The translations under genes and the position numbers were made by a program. The notes under the pieces are model-generated. The model ran no database searches, was not told the DNA's origin, and saw only the letters and a program-made list of their open reading frames with translations. From contig NZ_CP017057.1 in NCBI RefSeq assembly GCF_001719165.1, positions 2,970,501 through 3,034,500 of the forward strand: a stretch of 64,000 nucleotides of DNA. Reading direction: 5' to 3'. Shown here piece by piece: positions 56,456 through 64,000 of this stretch. The stretch is from Erythrobacter litoralis (GTDB lineage Bacteria; Pseudomonadota; Alphaproteobacteria; Sphingomonadales; Sphingomonadaceae). The number at the start of each line of letters is the position of its first letter. Positions within the stretch are counted from its first letter, which is position 1.

Positions 56456-57618
56456 TGCGCAGCACCGATCAGTTCGCGCCCGATCAGCATGCGGCGGATC
56501 TCGTTGGTCCCCGCGCCGATGTCGAGCAGCTTCGCGTCCCTCATGTAGCGTTCGACCGGCCAGTCGGTGGTGTAACCCGCCCCGCCCAGCGCCTGCACGC
56601 TTTCCGCCGCGACACGGAAGGCGTTTTCGCTCGCGAGCAGGATCGCGCCCGCCGCATCGAAACGGGTGGTGCGGTCGGCATCGCAGGCCTTCGCCACGGC
56701 ATAGGTGTAGGCGCGCGCCGATTGCAGCGCGACATACATGTCGGCGACCTTGGCCTGCATGATCTGGAAAGATCCGATGGGCTTTCCGAACTGCTTCCTC
56801 TCGCGAAGGTAGGGAATGACCGTGTCGAGGCACGCCTGCATGATGCCCAGTTGCAACCCGGCGAGTACGACGCGCTCGTAATCGAGACCGCTCATCAGCA
56901 CGCCGACGCCGCCATTGACCGGGCCCATCACGCGGTCTTCGGGCACGTGGCAATCGTCGAACACCAATTCCGCGGTGGGTGAGCCCTTCATGCCGACCTT
57001 TTCGATCTTCTGGCCGATCGAAAAGCCTTCGTCGCCCTTTTCGATCAGGAAGGCGGTGATGCCGCGCGATCCCGCTTCGCTGTCGGTCTTGGCATAGACG
57101 ACCAGCGTGTCGGCCTCGGGCGCGTTGGTGATCCAGAACTTGGTGCCGTTCAGGACGTATCCGCCCTGAACCGCCTCGGCCTTCAGCTTCATCGAAACGA
57201 CGTCCGACCCCGCGCCCGCCTCCGACATGGCAAGGCTGCCGACATGCTCGCCCGAAATGAGGCCGGGCAGGTATTTCGCCTTCTGTTCGTCATTGCCCCA
57301 GCGGCGAATCTGGTTGAGGCACAGGTTGGAATGGGCGCCGTAGGACAGGCCGACGCTGGCGCTCGCCCGGCTCACTTCCTCGACCGCGATGACGTGTTCG
57401 AGATAGCCGAGCCCGAGCCCGCCCCATTCCTCCTCGACGGTGATGCCGTGGAAGCCAAGCTCGCCCATGGGCTGCCACAATTCGCGCGGGAAGCGGTCCT
57501 CGCGGTCGGTGCGTTCGGCCAGCGGCGCGATCTGTTCATCGGCGAAACGCGCGGTCGTGTCGCGGATCATCTCGGCCGCTTCGCCGAGCTGGAAATCGAA
57601 TTCGGGGGTGGCTCGCAT
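56452..57618 (-). CDS. Isovaleryl-CoA dehydrogenase
   Basis: A 388-residue FAD-dependent acyl-CoA dehydrogenase that turns isovaleryl-CoA into methylcrotonyl-CoA. The start DFQLGEAAEMIRDTTARFADEQIAPLA, the FAD-binding AMSEAGAGSDVVSMKLKAE, WITNAPEADTLVVYAKT, and the family end GGAGYTTDWPVERYMRDAKLLDIGAGTNEIRRMLIGREL fit IVD best. ATG 57618 is chosen because GAGG precedes it at 7 bases; a longer frame to 57867 is unsupported. First gene of the operon with the membrane protein and MCC beta. Confidence 0.92.
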   Translation of the reverse strand: MRATPEFDFQLGEAAEMIRDTTARFADEQIAPLAERTDREDRFPRELWQPMGELGFHGITVEEEWGGLGLGYLEHVIAVEEVSRASASVGLSYGAHSNLCLNQIRRWGNDEQKAKYLPGLISGEHVGSLAMSEAGAGSDVVSMKLKAEAVQGGYVLNGTKFWITNAPEADTLVVYAKTDSEAGSRGITAFLIEKGDEGFSIGQKIEKVGMKGSPTAELVFDDCHVPEDRVMGPVNGGVGVLMSGLDYERVVLAGLQLGIMQACLDTVIPYLRERKQFGKPIGSFQIMQAKVADMYVALQSARAYTYAVAKACDADRTTRFDAAGAILLASENAFRVAAESVQALGGAGYTTDWPVERYMRDAKLLDIGAGTNEIRRMLIGRELIGAAH

Positions 57619-57779
57619 GAAAATCCTCAGGTGTCTCTCGAAGGTGCGCCTCGCAGCGCTGTTCCTTCCTCTCCCACGGCGCATAGCAACGCGCCGGGGA
57701 AAGGCAAACCGCGGCGCTGCGAAGCGCCGCTGGCAGGGGGCTTGTGGACGCAGCGCGCTTGTTTTGACGGGCGGCGGGC

Positions 57780-59339
57780 TTGTTGTATGGCAGCCATTCG
57801 AGGCGTCCTGCCGCGAAGGATAAGCAGCTGACCCATCCCGAGCCTTCCCCCTGGCCGAACGGCACACCGCCCGCGCGCGATTATTGCAGCGAGGATCAGC
57901 GGCTCGTCGTCCTTGCGAGCTTCGAATTCGACACGCTCGACGGCGATCCCGAACTCGCGCGCCTTTCCCGTTTCGCCGCGCATCTTTGCGGCACCGGACA
58001 GGCCGCGGTCAGCATCGTCGAGGCCGAACGGCAATATTTCGTCGCCCGCACCGGATGGGACACCGACCACACACCGCGCTCTACCAGCATCTGCGCGTAC
58101 ACGATGGAAGGCGGCGACATCCTCGAAGTGCCCGATGCGAGCGGAGACGAACGCTTTGCCGACTTCGACGCAGTGGCGGGCGAACGGCATCTCAGGTTCT
58201 ATGCCGGCGTGCCGCTGGTCTCGGCCGAGGGCGCCCCGCTCGGCGCGCTGTGCGTGACCGACAGCGAGCCGCGGCCCGGCGGGCTCACCGAAATGCAGCG
58301 CGAGGGGCTCCTCGTGCTCGCTGCGGCGGTCAAGCGGCGGGTCGAGACCCACCGCCAGGCGCGCCGCAACGTGGCGGAGATCCAGGCCAGCGCCGACCGG
58401 CTGCAATTCGTGCTCGATTCGGTCCCCGATATCGCCTGGTCCTCTTCGCCCGGCATGCAGTTCGACTATTTCAACGCGCGTTTCAGCGAGGTCACCGGCA
58501 ACCCCGCCCCGCTAAATGTCGAGGACTGGCGTGCGGTGATCCACCCGGAGGATTACGAATCCAGCCTGAGGAAATTGCGCGAGGCGATGGAAAGCGCCGC
58601 GCTGTTCGAGGACGAATGGCGTCTGCGCGTGGCCGACGGAAGCTATCGCTGGGTGCTGAGCCGCGCGGTGCCCTCCTCGAGCGACCCGGCAAGTGCGCGA
58701 TGGTTCGGGACGATCACCGATATCGACGACACGCACCGCATTTCCGAGGAGCGCGAATTGCTCGCAGGGGAGCTTGCGCACCGGATCAAGAACATTTTCT
58801 CGGTGATCGTCGGACTGATCTCGCTTCACGCGCGCGGGGCTGCGACGCATCGCGAATTCGCCGATGTGCTGACCGCCCACATCCACGCGCTGTCGCGGGC
58901 ACATGATTACGCGCTGCAGCTGGGCGAGAGCCGGGCAAGCGACCTTGCCGAGCTGCTGCGCGTCCTGATGGCGCCCTATGGCGTTCCGGGTTCGGATGCG
59001 GTGATCATCAACGGCGAGACGATCGAACCCGGCCGCCGTGCGGCGACCCCGCTCGCGCTCGCCTTTCACGAACTGGCGACGAATTCGGCCAAATACGGAG
59101 CGCTCGGCAGCGAAAGCGGGCGGGTGACGATCCATCTCAAGACAGAAGACGACCGCGTCGTGATCGAATGGGCCGAAAGCGGCGGGCCCGAAACCCGCCC
59201 GCCGGCGGACGAAGGCTTCGGCTCGCGGTTAATGAAGATGGCGGTCGAGCGCCAGCTCGGCGGGACGATGACGCAGGAATGGCGGCCAGAGGGGCTGCGC
59301 GCGCGGATCGCCGTCCCGCTCGAACAGATCGCACGCTAA
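57780..59339 (+). CDS. HWE/HisKA_2-type sensor histidine kinase with GAF and PAS domains
   Basis: A 519-residue cytosolic kinase from TTG 57780. A GAF domain (about residues 55-195, with AERQYFVARTGWDTDHTPRSTSICAY) and a PAS domain (about 205-320, with ILDSVPDIAW-like LDSVPDIAWSSSPGMQFDYFNARFSEVTG) precede the kinase: H-box ELAHRIKNIFSVI (His334) and N-box FHELATNSAKYGAL. There is no membrane segment. The start is uncertain: no ATG occurs before the GAF core; a CTG at 57828 with AAGGA 8 bases before it is attractive. No response regulator is adjacent, as is common for HWE kinases that act with general stress-response regulators. Confidence 0.9.
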   Translation: MLYGSHSRRPAAKDKQLTHPEPSPWPNGTPPARDYCSEDQRLVVLASFEFDTLDGDPELARLSRFAAHLCGTGQAAVSIVEAERQYFVARTGWDTDHTPRSTSICAYTMEGGDILEVPDASGDERFADFDAVAGERHLRFYAGVPLVSAEGAPLGALCVTDSEPRPGGLTEMQREGLLVLAAAVKRRVETHRQARRNVAEIQASADRLQFVLDSVPDIAWSSSPGMQFDYFNARFSEVTGNPAPLNVEDWRAVIHPEDYESSLRKLREAMESAALFEDEWRLRVADGSYRWVLSRAVPSSSDPASARWFGTITDIDDTHRISEERELLAGELAHRIKNIFSVIVGLISLHARGAATHREFADVLTAHIHALSRAHDYALQLGESRASDLAELLRVLMAPYGVPGSDAVIINGETIEPGRRAATPLALAFHELATNSAKYGALGSESGRVTIHLKTEDDRVVIEWAESGGPETRPPADEGFGSRLMKMAVERQLGGTMTQEWRPEGLRARIAVPLEQIAR

Positions 59340-59389
59340 AGCCCGGCGCGGACTTGGCGCGAGCGCGCTTCGGCTCTAGGCTCGTGCGC

Positions 59390-59878
59390 GTGTTACGTCC
59401 TAGACGTCTTCTGTGGCTCGCCCCGCTTCTCCTTGCCGCCTGCGATGGCGCCGAGGTGCTCTCTCCTGCCGCGACCGCAACGGGCAGCGGGGAGAGCGCC
59501 GAAACCCCGAGCGAACCGGAGGCCGAGGAAAAATCCCCCGAACGCCTCGCCATGGCCGAGACGGGCTGGCTGACGATCGGCAGGGACGGATCGGTCTACA
59601 CCACCCAGTTCGATGCCGACGGCACCTATCGCGACTATCGCAACGGTGAATTCCTCCAGGAGGGGAAATGGCGACGCAGCGAGGACGGGCTGCTGTGCTT
59701 CACTCCGGCGACGCAGGACCGGCCCGGGGCATGCTGGGAGACGCTGGGTCTGGAGGATGACGGGACGATGCGCGCGCGCGATGCCGACGGTCGGGCGATC
59801 CAGCTGCGCCGCGTGAGTTATCTCCCGCCCGAGACGGCCGCGAGCGACGAAGACGCCGACGACGAGAGCGCGGGCTAG
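59390..59878 (+). CDS. Lipoprotein, 162 residues
   Basis: GTG 59390 opens a protein with lipobox LLLAAC (Cys16), a Ser/Glu/Pro-rich linker, and a domain starting MAETGWLTIGRDGSVYTTQFDADGTYRDYRNGEFLQEGKWRRSEDGLLCFTP, resembling a compact lipocalin- or beta-barrel-like fold with cysteines CFTP and GACW that may pair. An alternative GTG is at 59384. The ABC ATPase gene follows after 10 bases, so co-transcription is likely. Function unknown. Confidence 0.7.
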   Translation: MLRPRRLLWLAPLLLAACDGAEVLSPAATATGSGESAETPSEPEAEEKSPERLAMAETGWLTIGRDGSVYTTQFDADGTYRDYRNGEFLQEGKWRRSEDGLLCFTPATQDRPGACWETLGLEDDGTMRARDADGRAIQLRRVSYLPPETAASDEDADDESAG

Positions 59879-59888
59879 GTTCACGCGC

Positions 59889-60680
59889 ATGCAAGAAACA
59901 CCCTCCCGGCGCGGCGACGCGCTGCTGACTTTCGAGCGTGTCGAGCGCCGCTATGGCGATGCGGGCGAAGTCGTCGCGGTCGGCGGGGTCAGCCTCGAGG
60001 TCGCGGCGGGCAGCTTCGTCGCCCTGGTGGGCGCATCGGGTTCGGGCAAGTCGACCCTGCTCAAGACGGTCAACACGCTGGTCGAACCGAGCGCGGGCCG
60101 GGTCCTGTTCGCCGGCGAGGATGTCGCCGAGGCGAAGCCCGCCACCCTGCGCCGCCGGATCGGCTATGTCTTCCAGGGCATCGGCCTTTTTCCGCACATG
60201 CGGGTAGGCGAGAACATCGCGATCGGCCCGCGCCTTGCCGGGGAAAGCCTGTCCGAACAGCGGATCGCCGAATTGCTCGGTCTGGTCGAACTCGATGCCG
60301 ACATGGCCGAGCGCATGCCCGACGAACTTTCGGGCGGCCAGCGTCAGCGGGTCGGCGTGGCACGGGCGCTGGCCGGCGATCCGGAATTGCTGCTGATGGA
60401 CGAACCGTTCGGAGCGCTCGATCCGATCACCCGCGATGCGCTGGGCGATACGGTTCGGGGCCTGCACGACAGGCTCGGCCTCACCACGGTCATGGTCACG
60501 CATGACATGGCCGAGGCGCTCCTCCTGTCGGACCGCGTGCTGGTGATGGATGCAGGCCGGATCGTTGCCGACGAGAGCCCGCACGCGCTGCTTGCCGGGG
60601 AGGGCGGAGAGATCGCGCAGGGCCTCGTCGCGGTCCCGCGCGAACAGGCGGAAAAGCTTGCCCGGATGGAGCGCGGATAG
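59889..60680 (+). CDS. Osmoprotectant ABC transporter ATP-binding protein
   Basis: A 263-residue ATPase: Walker A VGASGSGKST, Q-loop VFQGIGLFPHM, signature LSGGQRQRVGVARAL, Walker B LLLMDEPFGALDP and switch His in MVTHDMAEALLL. Sequence and the gene that follows fit OpuCA/ProV-type glycine betaine or choline importers; CBS domains are absent. The stop overlaps the GTG start of the permease gene by one base. Confidence 0.9.
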   Translation: MQETPSRRGDALLTFERVERRYGDAGEVVAVGGVSLEVAAGSFVALVGASGSGKSTLLKTVNTLVEPSAGRVLFAGEDVAEAKPATLRRRIGYVFQGIGLFPHMRVGENIAIGPRLAGESLSEQRIAELLGLVELDADMAERMPDELSGGQRQRVGVARALAGDPELLLMDEPFGALDPITRDALGDTVRGLHDRLGLTTVMVTHDMAEALLLSDRVLVMDAGRIVADESPHALLAGEGGEIAQGLVAVPREQAEKLARMERG

Positions 60681-62218
60681 TGGACGGGTTCGGGGGCATC
60701 CTGCTCGGCCTCGGCGACAAGCTCGCAGCCCATGTCGTGCTCGCGGCCTCCGCGATCGGGCTCGGCATAGCGGTCGCGCTGCCGCTCGCGGTCTGGGCGA
60801 GCCGGTCGCGCGCGGTGGCGCGAATCGCGCTGGGTTTCGCAAGCCTCGTCCAGACCATCCCGGCGCTGGCGCTGCTGGCGCTGTTCTTCCCGATCCTGCT
60901 CTCCTTGCGCGCCGTGTTCGGGGAGGACCTACCGACGCTGGGCTTTCTGCCGGCCCTGCTTGCGCTCGCGCTTTACGCCCTGCTGCCGATCCTGAGGAAC
61001 GCCGTCACCGCGCAGGCCAATCTCGACCCCGGCGTGCTCGAGGCAGCGGATGGCGTCGGCATGACTTCGTGGCAGAAGCTGGCGCTGGTCGAAGCGCCGC
61101 TGTCAGCGCCCTTCATCATGGCCGGCATCCGCACCGCAAGCGTGTGGACGATAGGCGCCGCAACGCTTTCGACGACGATCGGCCAGCCGAGCCTCGGCGA
61201 TCCGATCTTTGCGGGCCTGCAGACCCAGAACTGGGCGCTGGTCCTTGCCGGGTGCGTCGCGAGCGCGGGGCTGGCGCTGGTCGCCGACAGCCTGCTCGGC
61301 CTGATCGAGACGGGCCTCGCGACCCGGCGGCGCTGGATGTGGGCGAGCGGCCTTGTCGCGGTGGCGCTGGGGGTGGCGGGCGCGCTGGCATACCAGAACG
61401 CGGGCGACGACGAGGACACGGTCGTGATCGCGGCCAAGCAGTTTTCCGAGCAATATATTCTCTCCAAGCTGGTCGGCGCACAGCTCGAAAAAGCGGGATA
61501 CAGCGTCGAATATCGCGACGGACTGGGTTCGGCGGTCGTCCATAGCGCGCTCGCGAGTTCCGACATCGACATCTCGATCGATTACACCGGCACGATCTGG
61601 ACCAACGAGATGAAACGCACCGACAGCGCGCCGCGCGATGCAATGTACGAGCAGATCAAGACGTGGGACATGGAAACGAACGGCGTGCTCGTGCTGGGCC
61701 GGCTCGGGTTCGAGAACGCCTATGCCTTCGCCATGCGCCGCGACCGGGCGGAGGAACTTGGCGTCGAAACGCTGGCCGATCTCGCCCCGGTCGCGCCGCG
61801 CCTGACAGTGGGCGGCGATCCCGAATTCTTCGAGCGGCCCGAATGGGTCGCGGTGCGCGAGGCCTATGGCATGCGCTTTGGCGAAACCCGCAATTTCTCG
61901 CCCACCTTCATGTACAATGCGCTCGTCTCGGGCGAGGCCGACGCGATCAGTGCCTATACCTCGGACGGGCGGATCGCGGCCTATGATCTCGTCGTGCTCG
62001 AAGACCCGAAGGAGGCGCTGCCTTCCTATGACGCGATGCTGATGCTCTCCCCCCGCGTTGCCGGCGACGACCGGCTCAAGGCGGCGCTGGAACCGCTCAT
62101 CGGCGCGATCGATGTCGAGGCGATGCGCCGCGCCAATTACATGGTCGATCGCAAGGACGAGGAAAAGGTCAGCCCCGCCGAAGCCGCACGCTGGCTGGCG
62201 CGGGAGATCGGCCTCTAG
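60680..62218 (+). CDS. Fused permease and substrate-binding protein of osmoprotectant ABC transporter
   Basis: A 512-residue protein in two parts. Residues about 1-225 form the permease with 6 helices and the EAA-type loop GVLEAADGVGMTSWQKLALVEAPLSAPFIMAGIR. Residues about 245-512 are a binding protein of the OpuAC/ProX family, starting VIAAKQFSEQYILSKLVGAQLEKAGYSVEYRDGLGSAVVHSALASSDIDISIDYTGTIWTNEMKR and containing aromatic pocket residues. Such fusions are known for glycine betaine/choline/carnitine importers. GTG start overlaps the ATPase stop. Confidence 0.9.
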   Translation: MDGFGGILLGLGDKLAAHVVLAASAIGLGIAVALPLAVWASRSRAVARIALGFASLVQTIPALALLALFFPILLSLRAVFGEDLPTLGFLPALLALALYALLPILRNAVTAQANLDPGVLEAADGVGMTSWQKLALVEAPLSAPFIMAGIRTASVWTIGAATLSTTIGQPSLGDPIFAGLQTQNWALVLAGCVASAGLALVADSLLGLIETGLATRRRWMWASGLVAVALGVAGALAYQNAGDDEDTVVIAAKQFSEQYILSKLVGAQLEKAGYSVEYRDGLGSAVVHSALASSDIDISIDYTGTIWTNEMKRTDSAPRDAMYEQIKTWDMETNGVLVLGRLGFENAYAFAMRRDRAEELGVETLADLAPVAPRLTVGGDPEFFERPEWVAVREAYGMRFGETRNFSPTFMYNALVSGEADAISAYTSDGRIAAYDLVVLEDPKEALPSYDAMLMLSPRVAGDDRLKAALEPLIGAIDVEAMRRANYMVDRKDEEKVSPAEAARWLAREIGL

Positions 62219-62637
62219 CGCGCGCGCTTCCAGACCTGCGTCTGGCAGATGAAAGCGACGCAGCCCTTCACTTCGAGCCGGTCAATCCCCGTGCGGCGGA
62301 TGACCGAGCGATAGCTCTTGCCACTTTTCGGATCATAGATCCGCCCGCGCCAGAGGTCCGCCTCCTCGTCGAAGCCATATAGCACCGGCAGGCCGAGCAG
62401 CTTTCGCCGGCGCAGCTGGGGATCGGGATTGTTGATGTCGCGCTGGTTGAGCCCATCGGGCGGCGGGACGAGAAACCGCGCGATCCGGCCGCAGGTGGAC
62501 TTGCCGCACGCGCCGACCTCGATGATCGCGTCGCCTTCTTCGGTCACCCACCGCCCGGCAATGGGGTCGGCGGCGCTCGCCGGGGCGGCCAGCACGAAGG
62601 CGAAAAGGACGAAGCGAAGAATCACGGGCGGGGCCAT
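62215..62637 (-). CDS. Secreted DUF2147 domain protein
   Basis: A 140-residue exported protein: signal peptide ending ASA-A, then GRWVTEEGDAIIEVGACGKSTCGRIARFLVPP and ...GLPVLYGFDEEADLWRGRIYDPKSGKSYRSVIRR, the DUF2147 pattern, with cysteine pairs CGKSTC and CVAFIC. Family function unknown. ATG 62637; the upstream extension overlaps the methyltransferase gene. It overlaps the importer stop by 4 bases in a convergent arrangement. Confidence 0.87.
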   Translation of the reverse strand: MAPPVILRFVLFAFVLAAPASAADPIAGRWVTEEGDAIIEVGACGKSTCGRIARFLVPPPDGLNQRDINNPDPQLRRRKLLGLPVLYGFDEEADLWRGRIYDPKSGKSYRSVIRRTGIDRLEVKGCVAFICQTQVWKRAR

Positions 62638-62654
62638 AGCACGAAGCGGCCGCC

Positions 62655-64000
62655 TCAGTCGAAGCCCGCCCCGAACGGCCAGCGCCGCCCGCACACCCCC
62701 ATGACCTTGAACAGCAGCCCCATCTGATCATCGGCGGTCAGCCGGGCATGCTGCCGCGCGAGCACTTCGGCCTCGGCCGGGTTCTTGCGCTGCAGCGCCT
62801 CCAACCGCGTGTCGATGCCGAGCTGGCGAAGCCATTCGCCCTGTGTCTGAAGACCCATCACATCGGCCCCATGCTTTGAGGCGACCATCTGCAGCAGTTC
62901 GAAATCGACATGGGCGGTGAGGTCCGCCTCGCCCGGAGAGCTGAGCACGTCGACCTTTTCATGCGCCCGGATCGCCTGCAGGGTCGAGCCTGCGCGCAGC
63001 TCCTTCGCGCCGTAATCGATGACAAGCGCCGCGCCGCCCTGTTCCTTCAGCCGGGTCGCGATTTCGCCCATGACGGTCACGGCGGCCGGGCTGGTTTCGA
63101 TCATCGTTCCCTGCGCGGCGGTAGCCCAGCTCGGCGGGACGACGGCGTCCATCGGTTTGTCCCCGGCGACGAAGACGAGATCGTCGCCTTCGAGCCCGAC
63201 CATGCGTTCGTGCCAGCCCTGCGCCGAGCGGACGAGCTGGTGGATCGGCAGTGCGTCGAAGAATTCGTTGGCGACGATCAGCAGCGGGCAATCCTCGGGC
63301 AGGGTCGAAAGATCGTCATGATGCGTGCAGCCCGGGAAGGCCTCGCGCTGGATCCTGCGCAGGGCGGGACTGCCCTCGACGAAATGAATTTCCGGTTCGA
63401 GCCCATAGCGCCTCGCTGCCCGCAGCGCGTCGGTCGCCAGAGTGCCCCTGCCGGGGCCGAGCTCGACATAATGGGGCTGCCTCTTGGTGCCCATCTTGAC
63501 CCAGACATCGGCGAGCCACAGACCGATGAGTTCGCCGAACATCTGGCTGATTTCGGGCGCGGTGATGAAGTCCGCATCCTCGCCGAGCGGGTCGCGGCTG
63601 GCATAATAGCGCGCATTGCTCTCGCCCATGTATTGCGCGAGGCTGATCGGCCCGGATTCGCGAATGAGCCGGCGGAAGGTCTTGCCGAGATCCTTTGCGG
63701 CGTCCTGCGCTGCAAGCAGGCGGGCCTTTTCCTCTTCCTCAGCCCTGCGCGCGCTTTCCTCGGCGTCCCTGCGCGCTTTTTCTTCGGCTTCCTTGCGAGC
63801 CTTTTCCTCGGCCTCCTTGCGGGCCTTGGCCTCGGCCTCGCGGCGGGCTTTCTCCTCCGCCTCCCGGCGGGCCTTTTCCTCGGCCTCGCGGCGGGCTTTC
63901 TCCTCCGCCTCCCGGAGAGCCTTCTCCTCAGCCTCCCGCCGGGCCTTCTCCTCCGCCTCGCGGCGGGCTTTCTCCTCCGCCTCCCGGCGGGCCTTTTCCT
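62655..64000 (-). CDS. MidA-like SAM-dependent methyltransferase with repeat-rich N-terminus (partial, 5' end outside)
   Basis: The frame is open without stop from 62655 to the window edge, at least 448 codons. The C-terminal 350 residues are a class I methyltransferase of the MidA/NDUFAF7 family: [53 protein letters not shown] and [14 protein letters not shown]. In mitochondria the relative methylates a complex I subunit. The common start ATG 63629 would cut the conserved PISLAQYM segment, so the protein starts upstream. The N-terminal 125 visible residues are repeats of KARREAEE, merging into [23 protein letters not shown]. They would form a long charged helix. The true start lies beyond 64000. 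Confidence 0.85.
   Translation of the reverse strand, partial: EKARREAEEKARREAEEKARREAEEKALREAEEKARREAEEKARREAEEKARREAEAKARKEAEEKARKEAEEKARRDAEESARRAEEEEKARLLAAQDAAKDLGKTFRRLIRESGPISLAQYMGESNARYYASRDPLGEDADFITAPEISQMFGELIGLWLADVWVKMGTKRQPHYVELGPGRGTLATDALRAARRYGLEPEIHFVEGSPALRRIQREAFPGCTHHDDLSTLPEDCPLLIVANEFFDALPIHQLVRSAQGWHERMVGLEGDDLVFVAGDKPMDAVVPPSWATAAQGTMIETSPAAVTVMGEIATRLKEQGGAALVIDYGAKELRAGSTLQAIRAHEKVDVLSSPGEADLTAHVDFELLQMVASKHGADVMGLQTQGEWLRQLGIDTRLEALQRKNPAEAEVLARQHARLTADDQMGLLFKVMGVCGRRWPFGAGFD
63750..64000 (-). repeat. 24-bp tandem repeats encoding KARREAEE
   Basis: About ten copies of a 24-base unit encode KARREAEE or close variants, running past the window edge. Units alternate codon use, giving a 48-base second-order period, and the 40 bases at 63841-63880 recur exactly at 63961-64000, 120 bases (five units) apart. 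This points to recent tandem expansion. Confidence 0.9.

Noticed and set aside
63750-64000. Regular repeats at the window end as a CRISPR array
   Set aside because: Units are contiguous 24-base coding repeats without spacers, in frame with the methyltransferase.

Overview
The window is a GC-rich, densely packed bacterial chromosome segment. Gene content and order (class Ia nrdA/nrdB, a TonB-dependent receptor, UrcA-family protein, DUF4402 secreted protein, zinc-finger CHCC protein, HWE-type sensor kinase, isovaleryl-CoA dehydrogenase/methylcrotonyl-CoA carboxylase genes) fit an alphaproteobacterium of the Sphingomonadales, most likely the Erythrobacter group. This placement is inferred from gene families and base composition, not from a marker-gene comparison.

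Region 1 (1-7680) is the accessory part. The 3' end of nrdA enters from the left and a 7.27-kb element is inserted exactly in its last codons. The two ends share the 6-base core GAGCTG, and the element supplies its own synonymous Ser-Cys-Gln-stop codons, so the redox-active C-terminal cysteine tail of NrdA is preserved. The element carries three overlapping tyrosine recombinase genes (the third with two single-base frameshifts), a small helix-turn-helix/coiled-coil protein in the position of TnpC of Tn554, and a two-gene cargo: a 60-residue protein coupled to a nucleotidyltransferase of AbiEii-like architecture. A 13-bp inverted repeat at the left end could hide the ribosome binding site of the first recombinase. 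The native downstream side of nrdA resumes at 7668 with its displaced terminator.

Region 2 (7.7-22 kb) is core: PilZ protein, small envelope proteins, nrdB, DUF1294 and YdcH proteins, two SNase-like nucleases, small lipoproteins, a sulfotransferase, argB, yggT, folD, marC, a haloperoxidase-like phosphatase, a LON-domain protein and a thioredoxin/TPR protein. Region 3 (22-43 kb) begins with tRNA-Gly(GCC) and a TonB-dependent receptor, then dcd, nadB, an ABC ATPase, a nitronate monooxygenase-like enzyme, a divergent Nramp transporter overlapping an endonuclease III gene, a second HhH-GPD glycosylase, YceI and guaA.

Region 4 (43-64 kb) holds a urcA gene and a 27-codon gene with striking inverted repeats beside them, an acyl-CoA ligase, a PIG-L deacetylase, gyrB, an AI-2E exporter, an M50 peptidase, a TetR regulator, lipid enzymes, a leucine-degradation operon, an HWE histidine kinase, a glycine betaine-type ABC importer with fused permease/binding protein, and a MidA-like methyltransferase. 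The methyltransferase N-terminus is a run of 8-residue KARREAEE repeats that continues past the window edge.

The least ordinary items are the nrdA-targeting recombinase element with its cargo pair, the repeat-extended methyltransferase, and the palindrome-controlled small genes around 43.3-44.6 kb. None could be tested by database search here.
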